A stretch of 64,000 bases of DNA from contig NZ_QGDT01000003.1 in assembly GCF_003149085.1 (NCBI RefSeq), forward strand, positions 372,001 to 436,000, read 5' to 3'. The translations under genes were made by a program, and so were the position numbers. The stretch's first letter is position 1. Each line of letters opens with the position of its first letter. This DNA comes from Dyadobacter jejuensis (lineage in GTDB: Bacteria > Bacteroidota > Bacteroidia > Cytophagales > Spirosomataceae). Positions 1-9,530 of this stretch are shown here, piece by piece. The notes under the pieces were generated by a model, which worked only from the letters and a program-made list of their open reading frames with translations, ran no database searches and was not told where the DNA came from.

Positions 1-512
1 ATGGCCAATTGATAAGTGCTAGACAACTTCTTACCGGAGTTGCCAGCAGAAGTTACCGCCTTTTCTAAATAAGAGATGGCCTTCTCATAATTCCCCGCCT
101 GGTAATAGTAGTTACCCAAATCGGAATATATTTGCTGTGCCTTCGGATGTTCTGCATGATTTTTTACGAAACGATCGACCTGAACCTCCGCCTCCGGATA
201 ATTAAGATACAAGCCTGTTACCGCAAAATAGTACTCAGCAGTAACCTTATTATAATCCCCTGTACTTAACAGCTTATCTTGGGTCGATAAAAACTCCCCA
301 AATTCTTGTCTTGCGGCTATAAAGTTAGATTTTTCATAATACTCCAGACCATTCCGAAAATGTGCTTCAGGCTCTGTTAGGCTTAGGGTATTTTGAGCTA
401 CCAGTGGACTAGCCCCAGCACATAATAAAACACCGAGCGTATAGGCACCTTTATTTTTCTGCATCATATTGGGGCGCAATTTATTTTGAGCTTTTTTACG
501 GTTTATTGACAT
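1..512 (-). CDS. TPR-repeat protein, N-terminal part (runs off left edge)
   Basis: This reading frame is open on the minus strand from an ATG at 512 to the window edge, so only about 170 N-terminal residues are visible. It starts with a basic stretch (MSINRKKAQNKLRP) and a hydrophobic segment ending in ASPLVAQN, which looks like a signal peptide or anchor. An internal in-frame ATG at 467 (MMQKNKG) is the alternative start. The mature part has TPR-like helices, for example EYYEKSNFIAARQEFGEF and YYYQAGNYEKAISYLEKA. It is probably a periplasmic or membrane-attached scaffold protein. Large TPR proteins of this sort are common in Cytophagales, but no specific function can be given from the fragment. 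Confidence 0.75.
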   Translation of the reverse strand, partial: MSINRKKAQNKLRPNMMQKNKGAYTLGVLLCAGASPLVAQNTLSLTEPEAHFRNGLEYYEKSNFIAARQEFGEFLSTQDKLLSTGDYNKVTAEYYFAVTGLYLNYPEAEVQVDRFVKNHAEHPKAQQIYSDLGNYYYQAGNYEKAISYLEKAVTSAGNSGKKLSSTYQLA

Positions 513-619
513 ATATATATGAAAGTCGAGTTATTAAGGGCCTTACCCTCTTTTTTTCTTGCTATTTAACGTTAAGGGCACCAAATGCGTATATTTTATA
601 TTCAATGCAGCATATTCCA

Positions 620-871
620 TTAAAATAATATCTCATTTCGTTTTAATGATAACTGAAAATCGTGGTGCATGGAGTCGAACTTCTCCGTGATGGCTTCTAT
701 AAAAGGATCGTCTACCACGGTTTCTATTTCCTCCGGACCCGATACTTCATATTGCTCAATTTTGTAAGTTTGTTCATACAAACCCGATTCTACCTTTATA
801 ATGTACTTATTGTTCCATTGATATAGGCCAATTTTGTAACGGTTATTGGGAATATCTTTTATATGTCGCAT
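620..871 (-). CDS. small conserved-looking hypothetical protein
   Basis: An 83-aa acidic soluble protein with no signal peptide or membrane segment. It alternates aromatic and charged residues (NNRYKIGLYQWNNKYIIKVE, then PEEIETVVDDPFIEAITEKF), consistent with a small folded beta/alpha protein. I do not recognise a family. It lies between the TPR protein on the same strand and the divergent TPR lipoprotein starting at 899, and its start is only 27 bp from that ATG, so the two genes must share a compact promoter region. Coding is likely because the frame fills the space between neighbours and codon use matches them, but it remains unproven. Confidence 0.55.
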   Translation of the reverse strand: MRHIKDIPNNRYKIGLYQWNNKYIIKVESGLYEQTYKIEQYEVSGPEEIETVVDDPFIEAITEKFDSMHHDFQLSLKRNEILF

Positions 872-898
872 TTATTCATCTATTTATAGTCCTACTGA

Positions 899-1942
899 AT
901 GTTCAAATTTAACGGAAGCGTATATTTTACGCTACTTATAATACTAATTAATTTACAGCTCACCGGCTGTAGTTCCCAAAGCAAAAAGGATGCCTCCGAT
1001 TTCTTTTTGAAAGCTAACGCCGCTTTGGCCAAAAATAATTACGAAGAAGCCTTAAAATGGTATGACGAGGCCATCGCTAAAAATGAGGATTTTTCAGATG
1101 CCTATTTAAACAAAGGCATTGTACTTACCAAACTTCATCGTACCGAATTGGCCTATGAATGTCTGACCACGGCCTTAGCCAAGGACCCTACCCTCTTGCA
1201 AGCCCATATGGCACGCGCAGAGGTGGCCTTGTTATTAGGTAAAATACAAATCGCACAAGAGGACCTTTCATCCATAAAAACCGCCTACCAGGATTCCAGT
1301 CATTACTATCTGGTAAGTGGGAATCTGCTCACCCAACAGGGGCAGCCTGGACAGGCTTTAACAGCGTACGACCGAGCCATTCAGCTGGCTTCTGACCATG
1401 TAGAGGCATATGTAAACAGAGGTTATTTATATTATCATGAAAACAATCTTAAACTAGCTGAACAAGATTTTCTACAGGCCCTAAAAATTAACCCCACTCA
1501 AACGGAGGCGTTAAACAACTTAGGGCTCATCGCCACTCAAAACCAACAATACCCATTAGCACAGGGCTATTTCGACAGGGCCTTACAACTGAAACCAAAC
1601 GATGCCTATTCCCTAAATAACCTAGGATATGTGCTCCTACAATTGAATGAGAATGAGCAAGCCCTCAAAAATATTCAAAAATCCATTACCATCCTGCCTA
1701 CAAACGGCTATGCGCATAGGAATCTGGGGCTTTATTATGCCCAACAATCCGACTGGGCTAAGGCCATAACAGCCTTTCAAAAAGCGATAGAGATAGCCGA
1801 TCCGGTCGATGGGCTCTATGCAGCAGCAGGAATGGCCTATTTTAAATCGGGTCAAGCAGCTACAGCCTGTAAGCTTTGGACTCAGGGCCAATTATTAAAA
1901 GACTCCACCGCCATCCAATACTTACAAGCACATTGCAAGTAG
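899..1942 (+). CDS. TPR-repeat lipoprotein
   Basis: A 347-aa protein with a lipoprotein signal: a hydrophobic segment (YFTLLIILINLQL) followed by the lipobox LTGC with the lipidated Cys near residue 24. The remainder is roughly nine consecutive tetratricopeptide repeats (about residues 33-340), with the usual 34-residue spacing and signature residues, for example NNYEEALKWYDEAIAKN, GQALTAYDRAIQLA and YPLAQGYFDRALQL. TPRs bind partner proteins, so it is probably a membrane-anchored scaffold in the periplasm. It resembles PilF/Pgb-type TPR lipoproteins in layout only. It is monocistronic, divergent from the small gene at 871 and convergent with menD. Confidence 0.85.
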   Translation: MFKFNGSVYFTLLIILINLQLTGCSSQSKKDASDFFLKANAALAKNNYEEALKWYDEAIAKNEDFSDAYLNKGIVLTKLHRTELAYECLTTALAKDPTLLQAHMARAEVALLLGKIQIAQEDLSSIKTAYQDSSHYYLVSGNLLTQQGQPGQALTAYDRAIQLASDHVEAYVNRGYLYYHENNLKLAEQDFLQALKINPTQTEALNNLGLIATQNQQYPLAQGYFDRALQLKPNDAYSLNNLGYVLLQLNENEQALKNIQKSITILPTNGYAHRNLGLYYAQQSDWAKAITAFQKAIEIADPVDGLYAAAGMAYFKSGQAATACKLWTQGQLLKDSTAIQYLQAHCK

Positions 1943-1979
1943 TAGCCTCCCGCCCACGGTCCACCCGGCTCATCCCCTA

Positions 1980-3704
1980 TTACAAATGGGCTTTTAAAAA
2001 AGCCTTTAGGCCCTTCCAGGCGGCCTGATTATCTTCTGTAACGGTTTGTACTTCTAATATGACGCAGGTGGTCGCTTTGGCTAACAAATCGACCCCGCGT
2101 TGTAAGTCGTCAATGGTGGTAACAGGAATATACGGTACGCCGGCATCCTGAGCCGTATGTTGGGCTGTTAGGCTATGGGCAGTCCTAAAGAACTCCTTGT
2201 TTTCGGGCAACTTTGCCGGGCCATCTATCATGGTAAATATGTCCCCACCGCCATTATTCAGGATAATAATTTTAAGGTTTTCGGGCAGGTGCTGGACAAG
2301 AAGACCATTGCGATCGTAAAAAAAGGATATATCCCCTATAATCAGATAGACCGGCATGGCCACTGCCAAGGCGGCCCCAATGGCCGTACTCATACAACCA
2401 TCTATCCCACTGGTACCCCTGTTGGCATATACAACCACATTTTCAGGGTGTGGGAGCTGCAATACATTGGCATACCTGACCGACATACTGTTGCCCAGCT
2501 GAAGCTGGTAGGGCCCATGTAGGCGTTTAAAAATAAAATCTAACGCCGATAAATCGGTTAATGATGATAGCTTCTGAATATATCGATCCAGTAAGATGGA
2601 CGATTTAAGGTCAAACTCTTCCCAGAGTGCATAATAGGCTTCCCTACTATCGGCCTCGTTATTCTCTACAAAGTTTTGAAAATCTATTTTCTCATACAGG
2701 GTATCGAAAAAATAACCAGGCGATACTGGAATGATCTCCGTCACGGAACGCAAGGGGTCGGCCAATATGCCATCGGGGCTAATATGCCAGTGCACCGTAG
2801 CTGGGTTATTTCTAAGAAATAGCTTAAGTTCCTTCGAAATAAAAGACATACCAGCCGTGATAAGCAGCTCCGGCTGAAGCCGATCATCGGTTTGGGCGCC
2901 TAAAAACAAATCATGATGCCTAATTACATATTCTGGCAGGTCTACATTCGAAATTACATCAGCCACAACGGGTATGGCCAGGTCCTCGGCCAAGTTCGAC
3001 AGTGAATTCCAATAGGCATCATTCCATGGGAGTTGGCCTATGGCTATCAATATTTTGTCATAACTATCCCAGGTATCCAATAAGCTATGCCAATGGGTGG
3101 TACTCAGCTGGGGTACGGCATCCGTTTTGGCGATGGCCCGCACCGTGGCGCTTTTTCTCCATACATCCGTTTCGGTAGGATAAAAGGGCTCTCTGATGGG
3201 GATATTAATATGCACGGGTCCTAGGGGAACCGCAGTAGCCAACAGATAGGCCTCGTTTGCCACTCTGTTGCTATGCCAAAGGGCATCAGCGTGCCGATCG
3301 TCCACCACGATCTCGAAGCTACTTTTGACATGCTTCCCAAAGATTCCCGACTGAAAAATCGTTTGGCCGTCGTATTGGTGAATCCACTCCGCCGGGCGAT
3401 CGGCCGACAGCACCAATAAAGGCACCTGTTGGAAGAAAGCTTCTACAACAGAAGGTGCAAAATTATAAACGGCACTTCCTGAAGTACACACCAGTACTGT
3501 TGGCTGACGAGCCTGCTGGGCGATGCCCAATGCGATAAAACCCGCAGAGCGTTCGTCCATAACGGCTTGTACCTGAAAGCCTCCATGCCGGATAAAAGCC
3601 AGGCTGATGGCAGCACTACGAGAGCCTGGTGAGAGTACCACATGACGTACTCCTTGCAGGAAAAGCAATTCGGCTAAGTCTATAAGGGGTTGTATTACGG
3701 CCAT
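1980..3704 (-). CDS. menD: 2-succinyl-5-enolpyruvyl-6-hydroxy-3-cyclohexene-1-carboxylate synthase (MenD)
   Basis: A thiamine-diphosphate enzyme of menaquinone synthesis that joins isochorismate and 2-oxoglutarate to give SEPHCHC. The 574-aa length is normal for the family. The N-terminal pyrimidine-binding domain has SPGSRSAA (residues 25-32) and the catalytic glutamate in VMDERSAGF (E51). The C-terminal diphosphate-binding domain has GDISFFYDRNG followed by NNGGGDIF, matching the GD(L/I)S...NNGGxIF signature of MenD. The start ATG is 16 bp after the sigma factor's terminator. No other men genes are adjacent, so the pathway is dispersed. Menaquinone is the usual respiratory quinone of this phylum. 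Confidence 0.95.
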   Translation of the reverse strand: MAVIQPLIDLAELLFLQGVRHVVLSPGSRSAAISLAFIRHGGFQVQAVMDERSAGFIALGIAQQARQPTVLVCTSGSAVYNFAPSVVEAFFQQVPLLVLSADRPAEWIHQYDGQTIFQSGIFGKHVKSSFEIVVDDRHADALWHSNRVANEAYLLATAVPLGPVHINIPIREPFYPTETDVWRKSATVRAIAKTDAVPQLSTTHWHSLLDTWDSYDKILIAIGQLPWNDAYWNSLSNLAEDLAIPVVADVISNVDLPEYVIRHHDLFLGAQTDDRLQPELLITAGMSFISKELKLFLRNNPATVHWHISPDGILADPLRSVTEIIPVSPGYFFDTLYEKIDFQNFVENNEADSREAYYALWEEFDLKSSILLDRYIQKLSSLTDLSALDFIFKRLHGPYQLQLGNSMSVRYANVLQLPHPENVVVYANRGTSGIDGCMSTAIGAALAVAMPVYLIIGDISFFYDRNGLLVQHLPENLKIIILNNGGGDIFTMIDGPAKLPENKEFFRTAHSLTAQHTAQDAGVPYIPVTTIDDLQRGVDLLAKATTCVILEVQTVTEDNQAAWKGLKAFLKAHL

Positions 3705-3720
3705 TTTATTAATTTAAGAC

Positions 3721-3746
3721 AAAAAAGGCCTCTTGCGAGGCCTTTA
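3721..3746 (-). terminator. Rho-independent terminator of the sigma factor gene
   Basis: A 9-bp stem (3724-3732 with 3737-3745, arms AAAGGCCTC/GAGGCCTTT) with a TTGC loop. It is followed on the minus strand by a run of T. It sits between the stop of rpoD (3773) and the start of menD (3704). Confidence 0.8.
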
Positions 3747-3772
3747 ATTTCATTAGGAAATCATACTGGGTG

Positions 3773-4636
3773 TTAGCCCAAATAAGTTTTCAACGCTTTA
3801 CTTCTAGACACATGCCGCAATCTACGAATCGCTTTTTCTTTGATCTGGCGTACCCGCTCGCGGGTCAAGTTAAACTTCTCGCCTATTTCTTCCAGGGTCA
3901 TGGCATGCTCTCCATTCAATCCAAAATACAAGGCTATTACATCGGCTTCCCGTTGGGTAAGCGTACATAATGCCCTTTGTACCTCCTTGCGTAGAGATTC
4001 ATTCACAAGACCGGAATCAGGCTTATCTTCCAGGTCATTTTCTAAAACATCTAAGAGGCTATTTTCCTCCCCTTGAACGAATGGAGCATCCATCGAGACG
4101 TGTCTACCAGATATTTTCATGGTATCGACTACCTCCGATGAAGTGATCTCCAATACCTCCGCTAACTCTTCTGGAGAAGGCTCTCTTTCGAAACGTTGCT
4201 CCAGTTCTGAAAAAGTTTTAGAGATTTTATTTAGAGAACCAACCCGGTTAAGTGGCAAGCGAACAATACGAGATTGCTCAGCCAAAGCCTGAAGGATCGA
4301 TTGGCGTATCCACCATACGGCATAGGAAATAAACTTGAAACCACGAGTTTCGTCGAAGCGTTGAGCTGCTTTAATCAAGCCAAGATTTCCTTCATTGATC
4401 AAGTCACCTAGGGACAATCCTTGGTTTTGGTACTGCTTTGCAACAGACACCACGAAACGCAAGTTTGCTTTTGTAAGTCTTTCAAGAGCAAGCTGATCTC
4501 CGTCCCTGATTTTTTGAGCCAATGTCACTTCCTCGTCCGGCGTTAACAAATCAACCTTCCCGATTTCCTGTAAATACTTGTCTAAAGACTGACTTTCACG
4601 GTTGGTTATTTGTTTACTGATCTTTAGCTGTCTCAT
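3773..4636 (-). CDS. rpoD: RNA polymerase primary sigma factor (sigma-70, group 1)
   Basis: A 287-aa sigma-70 lacking the long N-terminal region 1.1 and non-conserved insert of proteobacterial RpoD. This is the usual size of the Bacteroidota housekeeping sigma. Region 1.2 is [19 protein letters not shown] near residue 19. Region 2 holds the core-binding and -10 recognition helices, [19 protein letters not shown] then [16 protein letters not shown]. Region 4 contains the helix-turn-helix [19 protein letters not shown] near residue 245. It should recognise the TAnnTTTG-type promoters seen elsewhere in this window. pnp lies 68 bp upstream on the same strand, and a terminator follows at 3721-3746. 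Confidence 0.96.
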   Translation of the reverse strand: MRQLKISKQITNRESQSLDKYLQEIGKVDLLTPDEEVTLAQKIRDGDQLALERLTKANLRFVVSVAKQYQNQGLSLGDLINEGNLGLIKAAQRFDETRGFKFISYAVWWIRQSILQALAEQSRIVRLPLNRVGSLNKISKTFSELEQRFEREPSPEELAEVLEITSSEVVDTMKISGRHVSMDAPFVQGEENSLLDVLENDLEDKPDSGLVNESLRKEVQRALCTLTQREADVIALYFGLNGEHAMTLEEIGEKFNLTRERVRQIKEKAIRRLRHVSRSKALKTYLG

Positions 4637-4704
4637 CTATAATCCTATATTAAATATGTTTGTTTAATGACATTAAAAAATGCCCTCTACACAAAAACAA
4701 CGTT

Positions 4705-6840
4705 TTAGGCGTTTTTGTTCTCTGGCTTAGGAAGTAATACTTTACGAGACAAGCGATATTTACCTGTTTTCTTGTCAACCTCCACCAATTTCACCTGTAT
4801 ATCCTCTCCTACCTCAAGTACTCCGTCCATTTTCTCCAGACGTTCCCACTTAATTTCAGAAATATGCAACAAACCGTCTTTGCCAGGAAGGAATTCAACG
4901 AATGCACCGAAAGGCATTATTGACTTCACCTTACCGGTATAAAGCTCCCCAATTTCCGGTACCAAAATGATTCCTTTAATACGGGCAACGGCCTTGTCCA
5001 TGGCGGCTTTATCGGCCGAGAAAATGCTTACAAATCCGGCTCCATCTTTCTCTTCAATGGATACGGTAGCACCAGACTCCTTCTGAATATCTTGAACTAC
5101 TTTACCTCCAGGTCCAATTACAGCACCGATCATCTCCCGGTCGATTTTTATTACGACGGCACGAGGGGTATGAGGTTTCAGATCTGCACGACTTTCTTTT
5201 AGGGTTTTATTCATTTCCCCCAAAATATGCAGCCTACCGGCTTTAGCTTGCAACAACGCTTCCGTCAAAACATCGAAAGAAAGGCCATTCACCTTCATAT
5301 CCATTTGACAAGCTGTAATTCCTTTCTCAGTACCAGTTACCTTGAAATCCATATCTCCCAGATGATCTTCATCACCAAGGATATCCGACAACACGGCATA
5401 TTGACCCGTCTTCTCATCGGAGATCAACCCCATGGCGATACCTGACACAGGAGCCTTAATTTTCAATCCTGAATCCATCAATGCCAATGAACCCGCACAA
5501 ACGGTAGCCATAGATGAAGATCCATTAGATTCCAAAATATCGGAAACGATACGGATGGTATACGGATTATCTTCTCCTTGTGGCAATACTTTCTTCAAAG
5601 CACGCAAGGCTAGGTTACCATGTCCTACTTCCCTACGACCCGGTCCACGGTTAGGCTTCACCTCTCCTGTCGAAAATCCAGGGAAGTTGTAATGAAGCAT
5701 GAACTTGCTATAGCCGTATTTCATGGGGGTATCGACAATCTGCTCATCGTTTTTGGTTCCCAAGGTTACCGTAGTAAGCGACTGCGTCTCTCCTCTTGTA
5801 AACAAGGCTGATCCATGAGCGTTGGGTAAGAAATCGACCTCAGAGGCAATCGGACGAACTTGGTCCAACTTACGACCGTCCAAACGTTTCCGTTCATCGA
5901 GTACCAACCTACGAGAAGCTTCCCATACTAGATCGTTAAAATATCTTTTGGCAAGAGCGGCATTGAACTCTTCTTCTTCGGCAACACCTGCCATAAACTC
6001 CTCCCACACGGCTTTAAAACCGTCTTTTCTCACTTGCTTATTATTGGACTCTAGTCCAGCAACCTTATAGATGGCGTCGTAGCATGCAGCACGCAACCGA
6101 GCCTCTAGGTCTTCGTCGGATTCGTCACCTACGTATTCACGCTTTTCAGTCTTCCCTACGGCTATTTCAAATTCTTGGATAGCGGCGCATTGTACCTTAA
6201 TGGCCTCATGGGCTACTTGTAAGGCTTCAATAATTTCTTCTTCCGAAACTTCGTCCATCTCCCCTTCTACCATGGCGATGTCGTTCAGAGTGGCACCTAC
6301 CATGAGGTCTAAGGTAGCCGACTCCAACTGAGCATAGGTTGGGTTAATGATCAACTGTCCGTCTACTTTCGCTACGCGAACTTCCGATACGGGCCCATTG
6401 AAAGGGATATCTGAAGCGGCAAGGGCAGCAGATGCGGCCAAAGCGGCTAATGCGTCGGGAACCGCTTCTTCATCGGCAGAAAGTAAAACGATGTTTACTT
6501 GAGTCTCCGCATGATAATCGTCGGGGAATAGAGGACGTAATACCCTATCGACCAACCGACATACCAACACTTCGTGGTCGGAAAGCTTCCCTTCTCTACG
6601 CTGAAAACTACCAGGAATACGACCCGCAGAGGCAAATTTCTCTTGATAGTCGACCGATAACGGTAAAAAATCGAGTCCTTCCTTAATTTCTTTATTGGCC
6701 ACTACGGTGGCTAAGAGCATGGTTTTTCCCAAACGAACCACTACGGATCCGTCGGCTTGCTTCGCTAATTTTCCCGTTTCGATCGTAATCTCCCTGCCAT
6801 CTGGTAAGGGTATAGTCTTAGTAACTATATTGAAAAGCAT
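4705..6840 (-). CDS. pnp: polyribonucleotide nucleotidyltransferase (PNPase)
   Basis: A 711-aa phosphorolytic 3'-5' exoribonuclease of the RNA degradosome, cytoplasmic and normally a trimer. Two RNase PH-like domains are separated by an alpha-helical linker. The first begins with [19 protein letters not shown] and the second contains [11 protein letters not shown] and [21 protein letters not shown] (about 555-615, [17 protein letters not shown]) and S1 (about 625-695, [20 protein letters not shown]) RNA-binding domains follow. The gene is downstream of rpsO on the same strand, the widespread rpsO-pnp order, but a strong terminator separates them. Confidence 0.97.
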   Translation of the reverse strand: MLFNIVTKTIPLPDGREITIETGKLAKQADGSVVVRLGKTMLLATVVANKEIKEGLDFLPLSVDYQEKFASAGRIPGSFQRREGKLSDHEVLVCRLVDRVLRPLFPDDYHAETQVNIVLLSADEEAVPDALAALAASAALAASDIPFNGPVSEVRVAKVDGQLIINPTYAQLESATLDLMVGATLNDIAMVEGEMDEVSEEEIIEALQVAHEAIKVQCAAIQEFEIAVGKTEKREYVGDESDEDLEARLRAACYDAIYKVAGLESNNKQVRKDGFKAVWEEFMAGVAEEEEFNAALAKRYFNDLVWEASRRLVLDERKRLDGRKLDQVRPIASEVDFLPNAHGSALFTRGETQSLTTVTLGTKNDEQIVDTPMKYGYSKFMLHYNFPGFSTGEVKPNRGPGRREVGHGNLALRALKKVLPQGEDNPYTIRIVSDILESNGSSSMATVCAGSLALMDSGLKIKAPVSGIAMGLISDEKTGQYAVLSDILGDEDHLGDMDFKVTGTEKGITACQMDMKVNGLSFDVLTEALLQAKAGRLHILGEMNKTLKESRADLKPHTPRAVVIKIDREMIGAVIGPGGKVVQDIQKESGATVSIEEKDGAGFVSIFSADKAAMDKAVARIKGIILVPEIGELYTGKVKSIMPFGAFVEFLPGKDGLLHISEIKWERLEKMDGVLEVGEDIQVKLVEVDKKTGKYRLSRKVLLPKPENKNA

Positions 6841-6865
6841 AGAATGTTTGATATTTGTGTAGCTT

Positions 6866-6891
6866 ATTAAACGCCAGTTTGACGTTTTAAT
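6866..6891 (-). promoter_or_regulatory. imperfect hairpin in the pnp leader
   Basis: ATTAAACG (6866-6873) pairs with CGTTTTAAT (6883-6891) with one bulged T and a 9-nt loop. It is 26 bp upstream of the pnp start. In Escherichia coli a leader hairpin of pnp is processed by RNase III for autocontrol; a similar role here is only an inference from position. Confidence 0.25.
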
Positions 6892-6913
6892 TATTTCTAG
6901 ATAAAATCCGCAA

Positions 6914-6954
6914 AAAATCAGGGAACTTTACTAATACTAAAGTTCCCTGATTTT
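6914..6954 (-). terminator. strong terminator directly after rpsO
   Basis: A perfect 17-bp stem (6914-6930 with 6938-6954) with a 7-nt loop. On the minus strand it ends in a run of six T. It begins 3 bp after the rpsO stop codon, so most rpsO transcripts should end before pnp. Confidence 0.9.
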
Positions 6955-6957
6955 ACC

Positions 6958-7233
6958 TTACTTACGAATATTCAATTCGGCAATAATCGCACGGTAGCGA
7001 TTAATGTCATTTTTGTAAAGATAATCCAACAATCTTCTACGCTTACCTACCATCTTCAGTAGACCTAGCCTTGTATCGTTATCTTTTTTATGCGTTTTCA
7101 AGTGCTCGTTCAAATAATTGATACGATACGTGAATAGCGCAATTTGTGATTCGGCAGATCCCGTATCGGCACCTTCCTTTTTAAAACCTTTAGCCTCGAA
7201 GATCTCTCTCTTCTTTTCCGCGGTCAAATACAT
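6958..7233 (-). CDS. rpsO: 30S ribosomal protein S15
   Basis: A 91-aa protein of normal S15 length that binds the central domain of 16S rRNA. The family features are clear: [27 protein letters not shown] and then [20 protein letters not shown], with H and D residues in the rRNA-binding turn ([11 protein letters not shown]). It has its own promoter (7293-7300) and a terminator immediately after the stop. Confidence 0.97.
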   Translation of the reverse strand: MYLTAEKKREIFEAKGFKKEGADTGSAESQIALFTYRINYLNEHLKTHKKDNDTRLGLLKMVGKRRRLLDYLYKNDINRYRAIIAELNIRK

Positions 7234-7292
7234 GATTCTAACAACAGATTAAATAAATAATAAAAATTCAGCTCCTTGCTGAAATAAGTTTG

Positions 7293-7300
7293 CAAAAGTA
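7293..7300 (-). promoter_or_regulatory. promoter -7 element for rpsO
   Basis: On the minus strand the sequence reads TACTTTTG, a perfect match to the Bacteroidota -7 consensus TAnnTTTG, 60 bp upstream of the rpsO ATG. A T-rich stretch lies about 20 bp further upstream, but no clear TTG -33 element is present. Confidence 0.6.
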
Positions 7301-7335
7301 CGATTTATTTTCTAAAAAATGAAATTAATGGTGCC

Positions 7336-8826
7336 TTATGATTGAATAAGCGTGGTTTTCTGAAATCTACTTGCTATTTTGCCCTTTATCTTTTTGATCA
7401 CCATCTGATAATTGTCTTTTTCGAAGAGTCGGGAGTCGCTCCTTGCCCGGTCTACAAAGTACAAACCAACCACTAGCAATATAGAGTTGGCCAACCAAGC
7501 TCCTACTGCCACCTCCAAAAGACCGTCTTTAACAAACTTATCTCCCTGAATGGTGAGCACATAAAGGAGGATGAAAAATATAATCGAGACCAATACAGGT
7601 ACTCCAAACCCTCCCTTTTTGATAATGGCTCCCAATGGTGCTCCTATCAAAAACATAATTAAGCAAGAAATTGCCTGAGTATACTTATGATGAATCTCTA
7701 ATTTGTATTTATTAGCATCTTTTAGTTGCCCTTGTAAGTAACTATAGTTCGATTCGGCATAACTCCCCATGCTGGTAGCAGCCGAATGAGCGTTCTTGAC
7801 GATTTCTACCTTCATCGAATCCTTTACCGAAACCTGTAACAACGAGTCTATCCATTTTCCCTTTTCGATGGGCACCTTGGAGGGCTGCCGGTACTGATAG
7901 GTAAAATAATTGCGGCTATTGGGCACCAAATTTTGAGTACCCTGCTTGTAAACCCCTCCCAAAGAATCGGCCGATTTACTCAGATCGGCAATATTCTTCA
8001 TAAACTCATGATATTTGAACTGATCCTCATTGGTACGCTTAACCCCGAAGGAAGCCAGACTCTCTACGAGTTTATAATGCTTAAATGAATTTCGCTGGAA
8101 GTTGGATGGTCTGGTCTCATTGGTCGCTGTCGAAACATAGGAGGTGTTCCGGTTGGTGTTATTGACCAGATCGTTGTACATGGTACCGTTATAGAGCTCT
8201 ATAACCAGATACCCATTATTATGGATGGAGTACATCCGACCCGAATCTGCCAGGATAATCTGCGTGTTACCCACTTCATAAGCGCGTTGATCGTGCTTGT
8301 AGATCACCATACCGATCAATTTACCATTATCGAGTTTTTTATCGACCTTGATACTATAGCCCGGTAAATCGTTATAAAATATACCCTCCTTAATTTTTAG
8401 GGTGGCTTTCGCCGTTTTAATATCGTACAACAGGCTGTAGCCCTTTAGGTTAGCCCAGGGCGAAATCCTATCGTTAAAAAAAAACGAAAATATACTGATG
8501 CCCACCGCCACAATAAAAAGCGGAAGCATCGCCCTGGTTACTGAAATTCCCGCGCTTTTAATGGCCGTTAGTTCGAAGAACTCCCCCAAATTACCAAAGG
8601 CCATCAGCGACGACAGGAGCATGGCCAAAGGCAAGGCAGTTGGAACAGTTATTAGGCTAAAGTAAAAGAACAGTTGGGCATAATCCATGAACCCCAAGTC
8701 CTTTGAGACAAAATCGTCAATATAAAAGATCATGATTTTCATTAAGAAAATAAAAACCACGACCGACATGGTAATCACAAAAGGACCCCAAAATGATTTT
8801 AGGATAAGCTTGTCCAGCTTTTTCAT
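7336..8826 (-). CDS. LptF/LptG-family permease (YjgP/YjgQ)
   Basis: A 496-aa inner-membrane protein of the LPS-export permease family. It has N-terminal membrane helices (VFIFLMKIMIFYIDDFV, then FFYFSLITVPTALPLAMLL and MLPLFIVAVGISIFSFFF), a large periplasmic domain with jellyroll-type strands (GYSIKVDKKLDNGKLIGMVI), and C-terminal helices (YTQAISCLIMFLIGAPLGAI, then IIFFILLYVLT). LptF/G with LptB2 extracts lipopolysaccharide from the inner membrane. Whether this is LptF or LptG is unclear; Bacteroidota usually carry two such genes apart. I chose the ATG at 8826, which overlaps the stop of the upstream START-like gene as TGATG. A TTG one codon earlier is possible. Confidence 0.9.
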   Translation of the reverse strand: MKKLDKLILKSFWGPFVITMSVVVFIFLMKIMIFYIDDFVSKDLGFMDYAQLFFYFSLITVPTALPLAMLLSSLMAFGNLGEFFELTAIKSAGISVTRAMLPLFIVAVGISIFSFFFNDRISPWANLKGYSLLYDIKTAKATLKIKEGIFYNDLPGYSIKVDKKLDNGKLIGMVIYKHDQRAYEVGNTQIILADSGRMYSIHNNGYLVIELYNGTMYNDLVNNTNRNTSYVSTATNETRPSNFQRNSFKHYKLVESLASFGVKRTNEDQFKYHEFMKNIADLSKSADSLGGVYKQGTQNLVPNSRNYFTYQYRQPSKVPIEKGKWIDSLLQVSVKDSMKVEIVKNAHSAATSMGSYAESNYSYLQGQLKDANKYKLEIHHKYTQAISCLIMFLIGAPLGAIIKKGGFGVPVLVSIIFFILLYVLTIQGDKFVKDGLLEVAVGAWLANSILLVVGLYFVDRARSDSRLFEKDNYQMVIKKIKGKIASRFQKTTLIQS

Positions 8827-9218
8827 CAACTTCCTACTATTTCTTTTAAAGATTCTAAAAAGCCATTCCAGATAAACTCCATCTCTTCGGTATCCTTGTT
8901 TGATGAATATTCTACCACTCTTAGGAAGGTCGTTTGGGTTAACTCACTTACCTCTAATTTTAGTTCCACAAAGTTATTATCCAAATTGTCTTCGCTCGTA
9001 TCCAGGAACTCAAAATGAACGGATTTATTGACCCGGATCCCCGTCAGTTGCGCCCGATGACTATCCCCATCCCATTCAAAATCAAATATTTGATCGGGCA
9101 AGATGGTCACCTTCTCGGCGAACCATTGCTCCAGCCCTGATGGGGTAGATATATAAGGAAATAATACTTTCGGTGAGGAACGAAGCTCGAATTCAGCAAC
9201 AAATTTATATTTTTCCAT
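8826..9218 (-). CDS. START-like/SRPBCC-fold domain protein
   Basis: A 130-aa single-domain protein. The pattern FELRSSPKVLFPYISTPSGLEQWFAEKV is typical of the AHSA1/START-like group: membrane- or ligand-facing helix-grip fold, with 'W-F' after a short helix. It ends in a helix EFIWNGFLESLKEIVG. Similar small START-like proteins are conserved in Bacteroidota next to lptF/G-type genes. It is translationally coupled to the permease (TGATG overlap), so a role linked to lipid or envelope handling is plausible but unproven. Confidence 0.75.
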   Translation of the reverse strand: MEKYKFVAEFELRSSPKVLFPYISTPSGLEQWFAEKVTILPDQIFDFEWDGDSHRAQLTGIRVNKSVHFEFLDTSEDNLDNNFVELKLEVSELTQTTFLRVVEYSSNKDTEEMEFIWNGFLESLKEIVGS

Positions 9219-9374
9219 ATCTGCAACAGCGTAAAATTGTTTAAGAATGCATGCCTAAGCACCTTATTGGGCTTAGAAAGTTGTAATATAGCATAAAATC
9301 AATATATAAATGCCTGTTTGCCAAAAGCATTGAAAAAAATTTCAATTTTTTTTGAAAAATTTAATTTACCACAC

Positions 9375-9405
9375 TTGCTTTTCGAAATATTTCCCTCTAC
9401 TTTTG
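9375..9405 (+). promoter_or_regulatory. promoter of tRNA-Met
   Basis: A TTG (9375-9377) lies 20 bp before TACTTTTG (9398-9405). This is the Bacteroidota -33/-7 arrangement with a perfect TAnnTTTG. The tRNA begins 12 bp after the -7 element. Confidence 0.75.
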
Positions 9406-9417
9406 CACCACGAAAAC

Positions 9418-9491
9418 GGCGGGGTAGCTCAGATGGTTAGAGCGCAGGATTCATAACCCTGAGGTCGGCAGTTCGATTCTGCTCCCCGCTA
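9418..9491 (+). tRNA. tRNA-Met (anticodon CAU)
   Basis: A cloverleaf folds over 74 nt: acceptor stem GGCGGGG/CCCCGCT, D-stem GCTC/GAGC, anticodon loop TTCATAA with anticodon CAU, T-stem GGCAG/CTGCT and T-loop TTCGATT. The discriminator is A9491 and CCA is not encoded. The anticodon stem CAGGA/CCCTG has an A-C mismatch at its last pair before the loop (31-39). The three G-C pairs typical of initiator tRNA are absent, so elongator Met is most likely. A tRNA-Ile with lysidine-modified CAU cannot be strictly excluded. Confidence 0.93.
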
Positions 9492-9500
9492 CAGACTTCC

Positions 9501-9530
9501 AAAAGACACTTCAAAAGAGGTGTCTTTTTT
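9501..9530 (+). terminator. terminator after tRNA-Met
   Basis: A 12-bp stem (one G-T pair) with an AAAA loop, ending in six T. It starts 10 bp after the tRNA. Confidence 0.85.
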
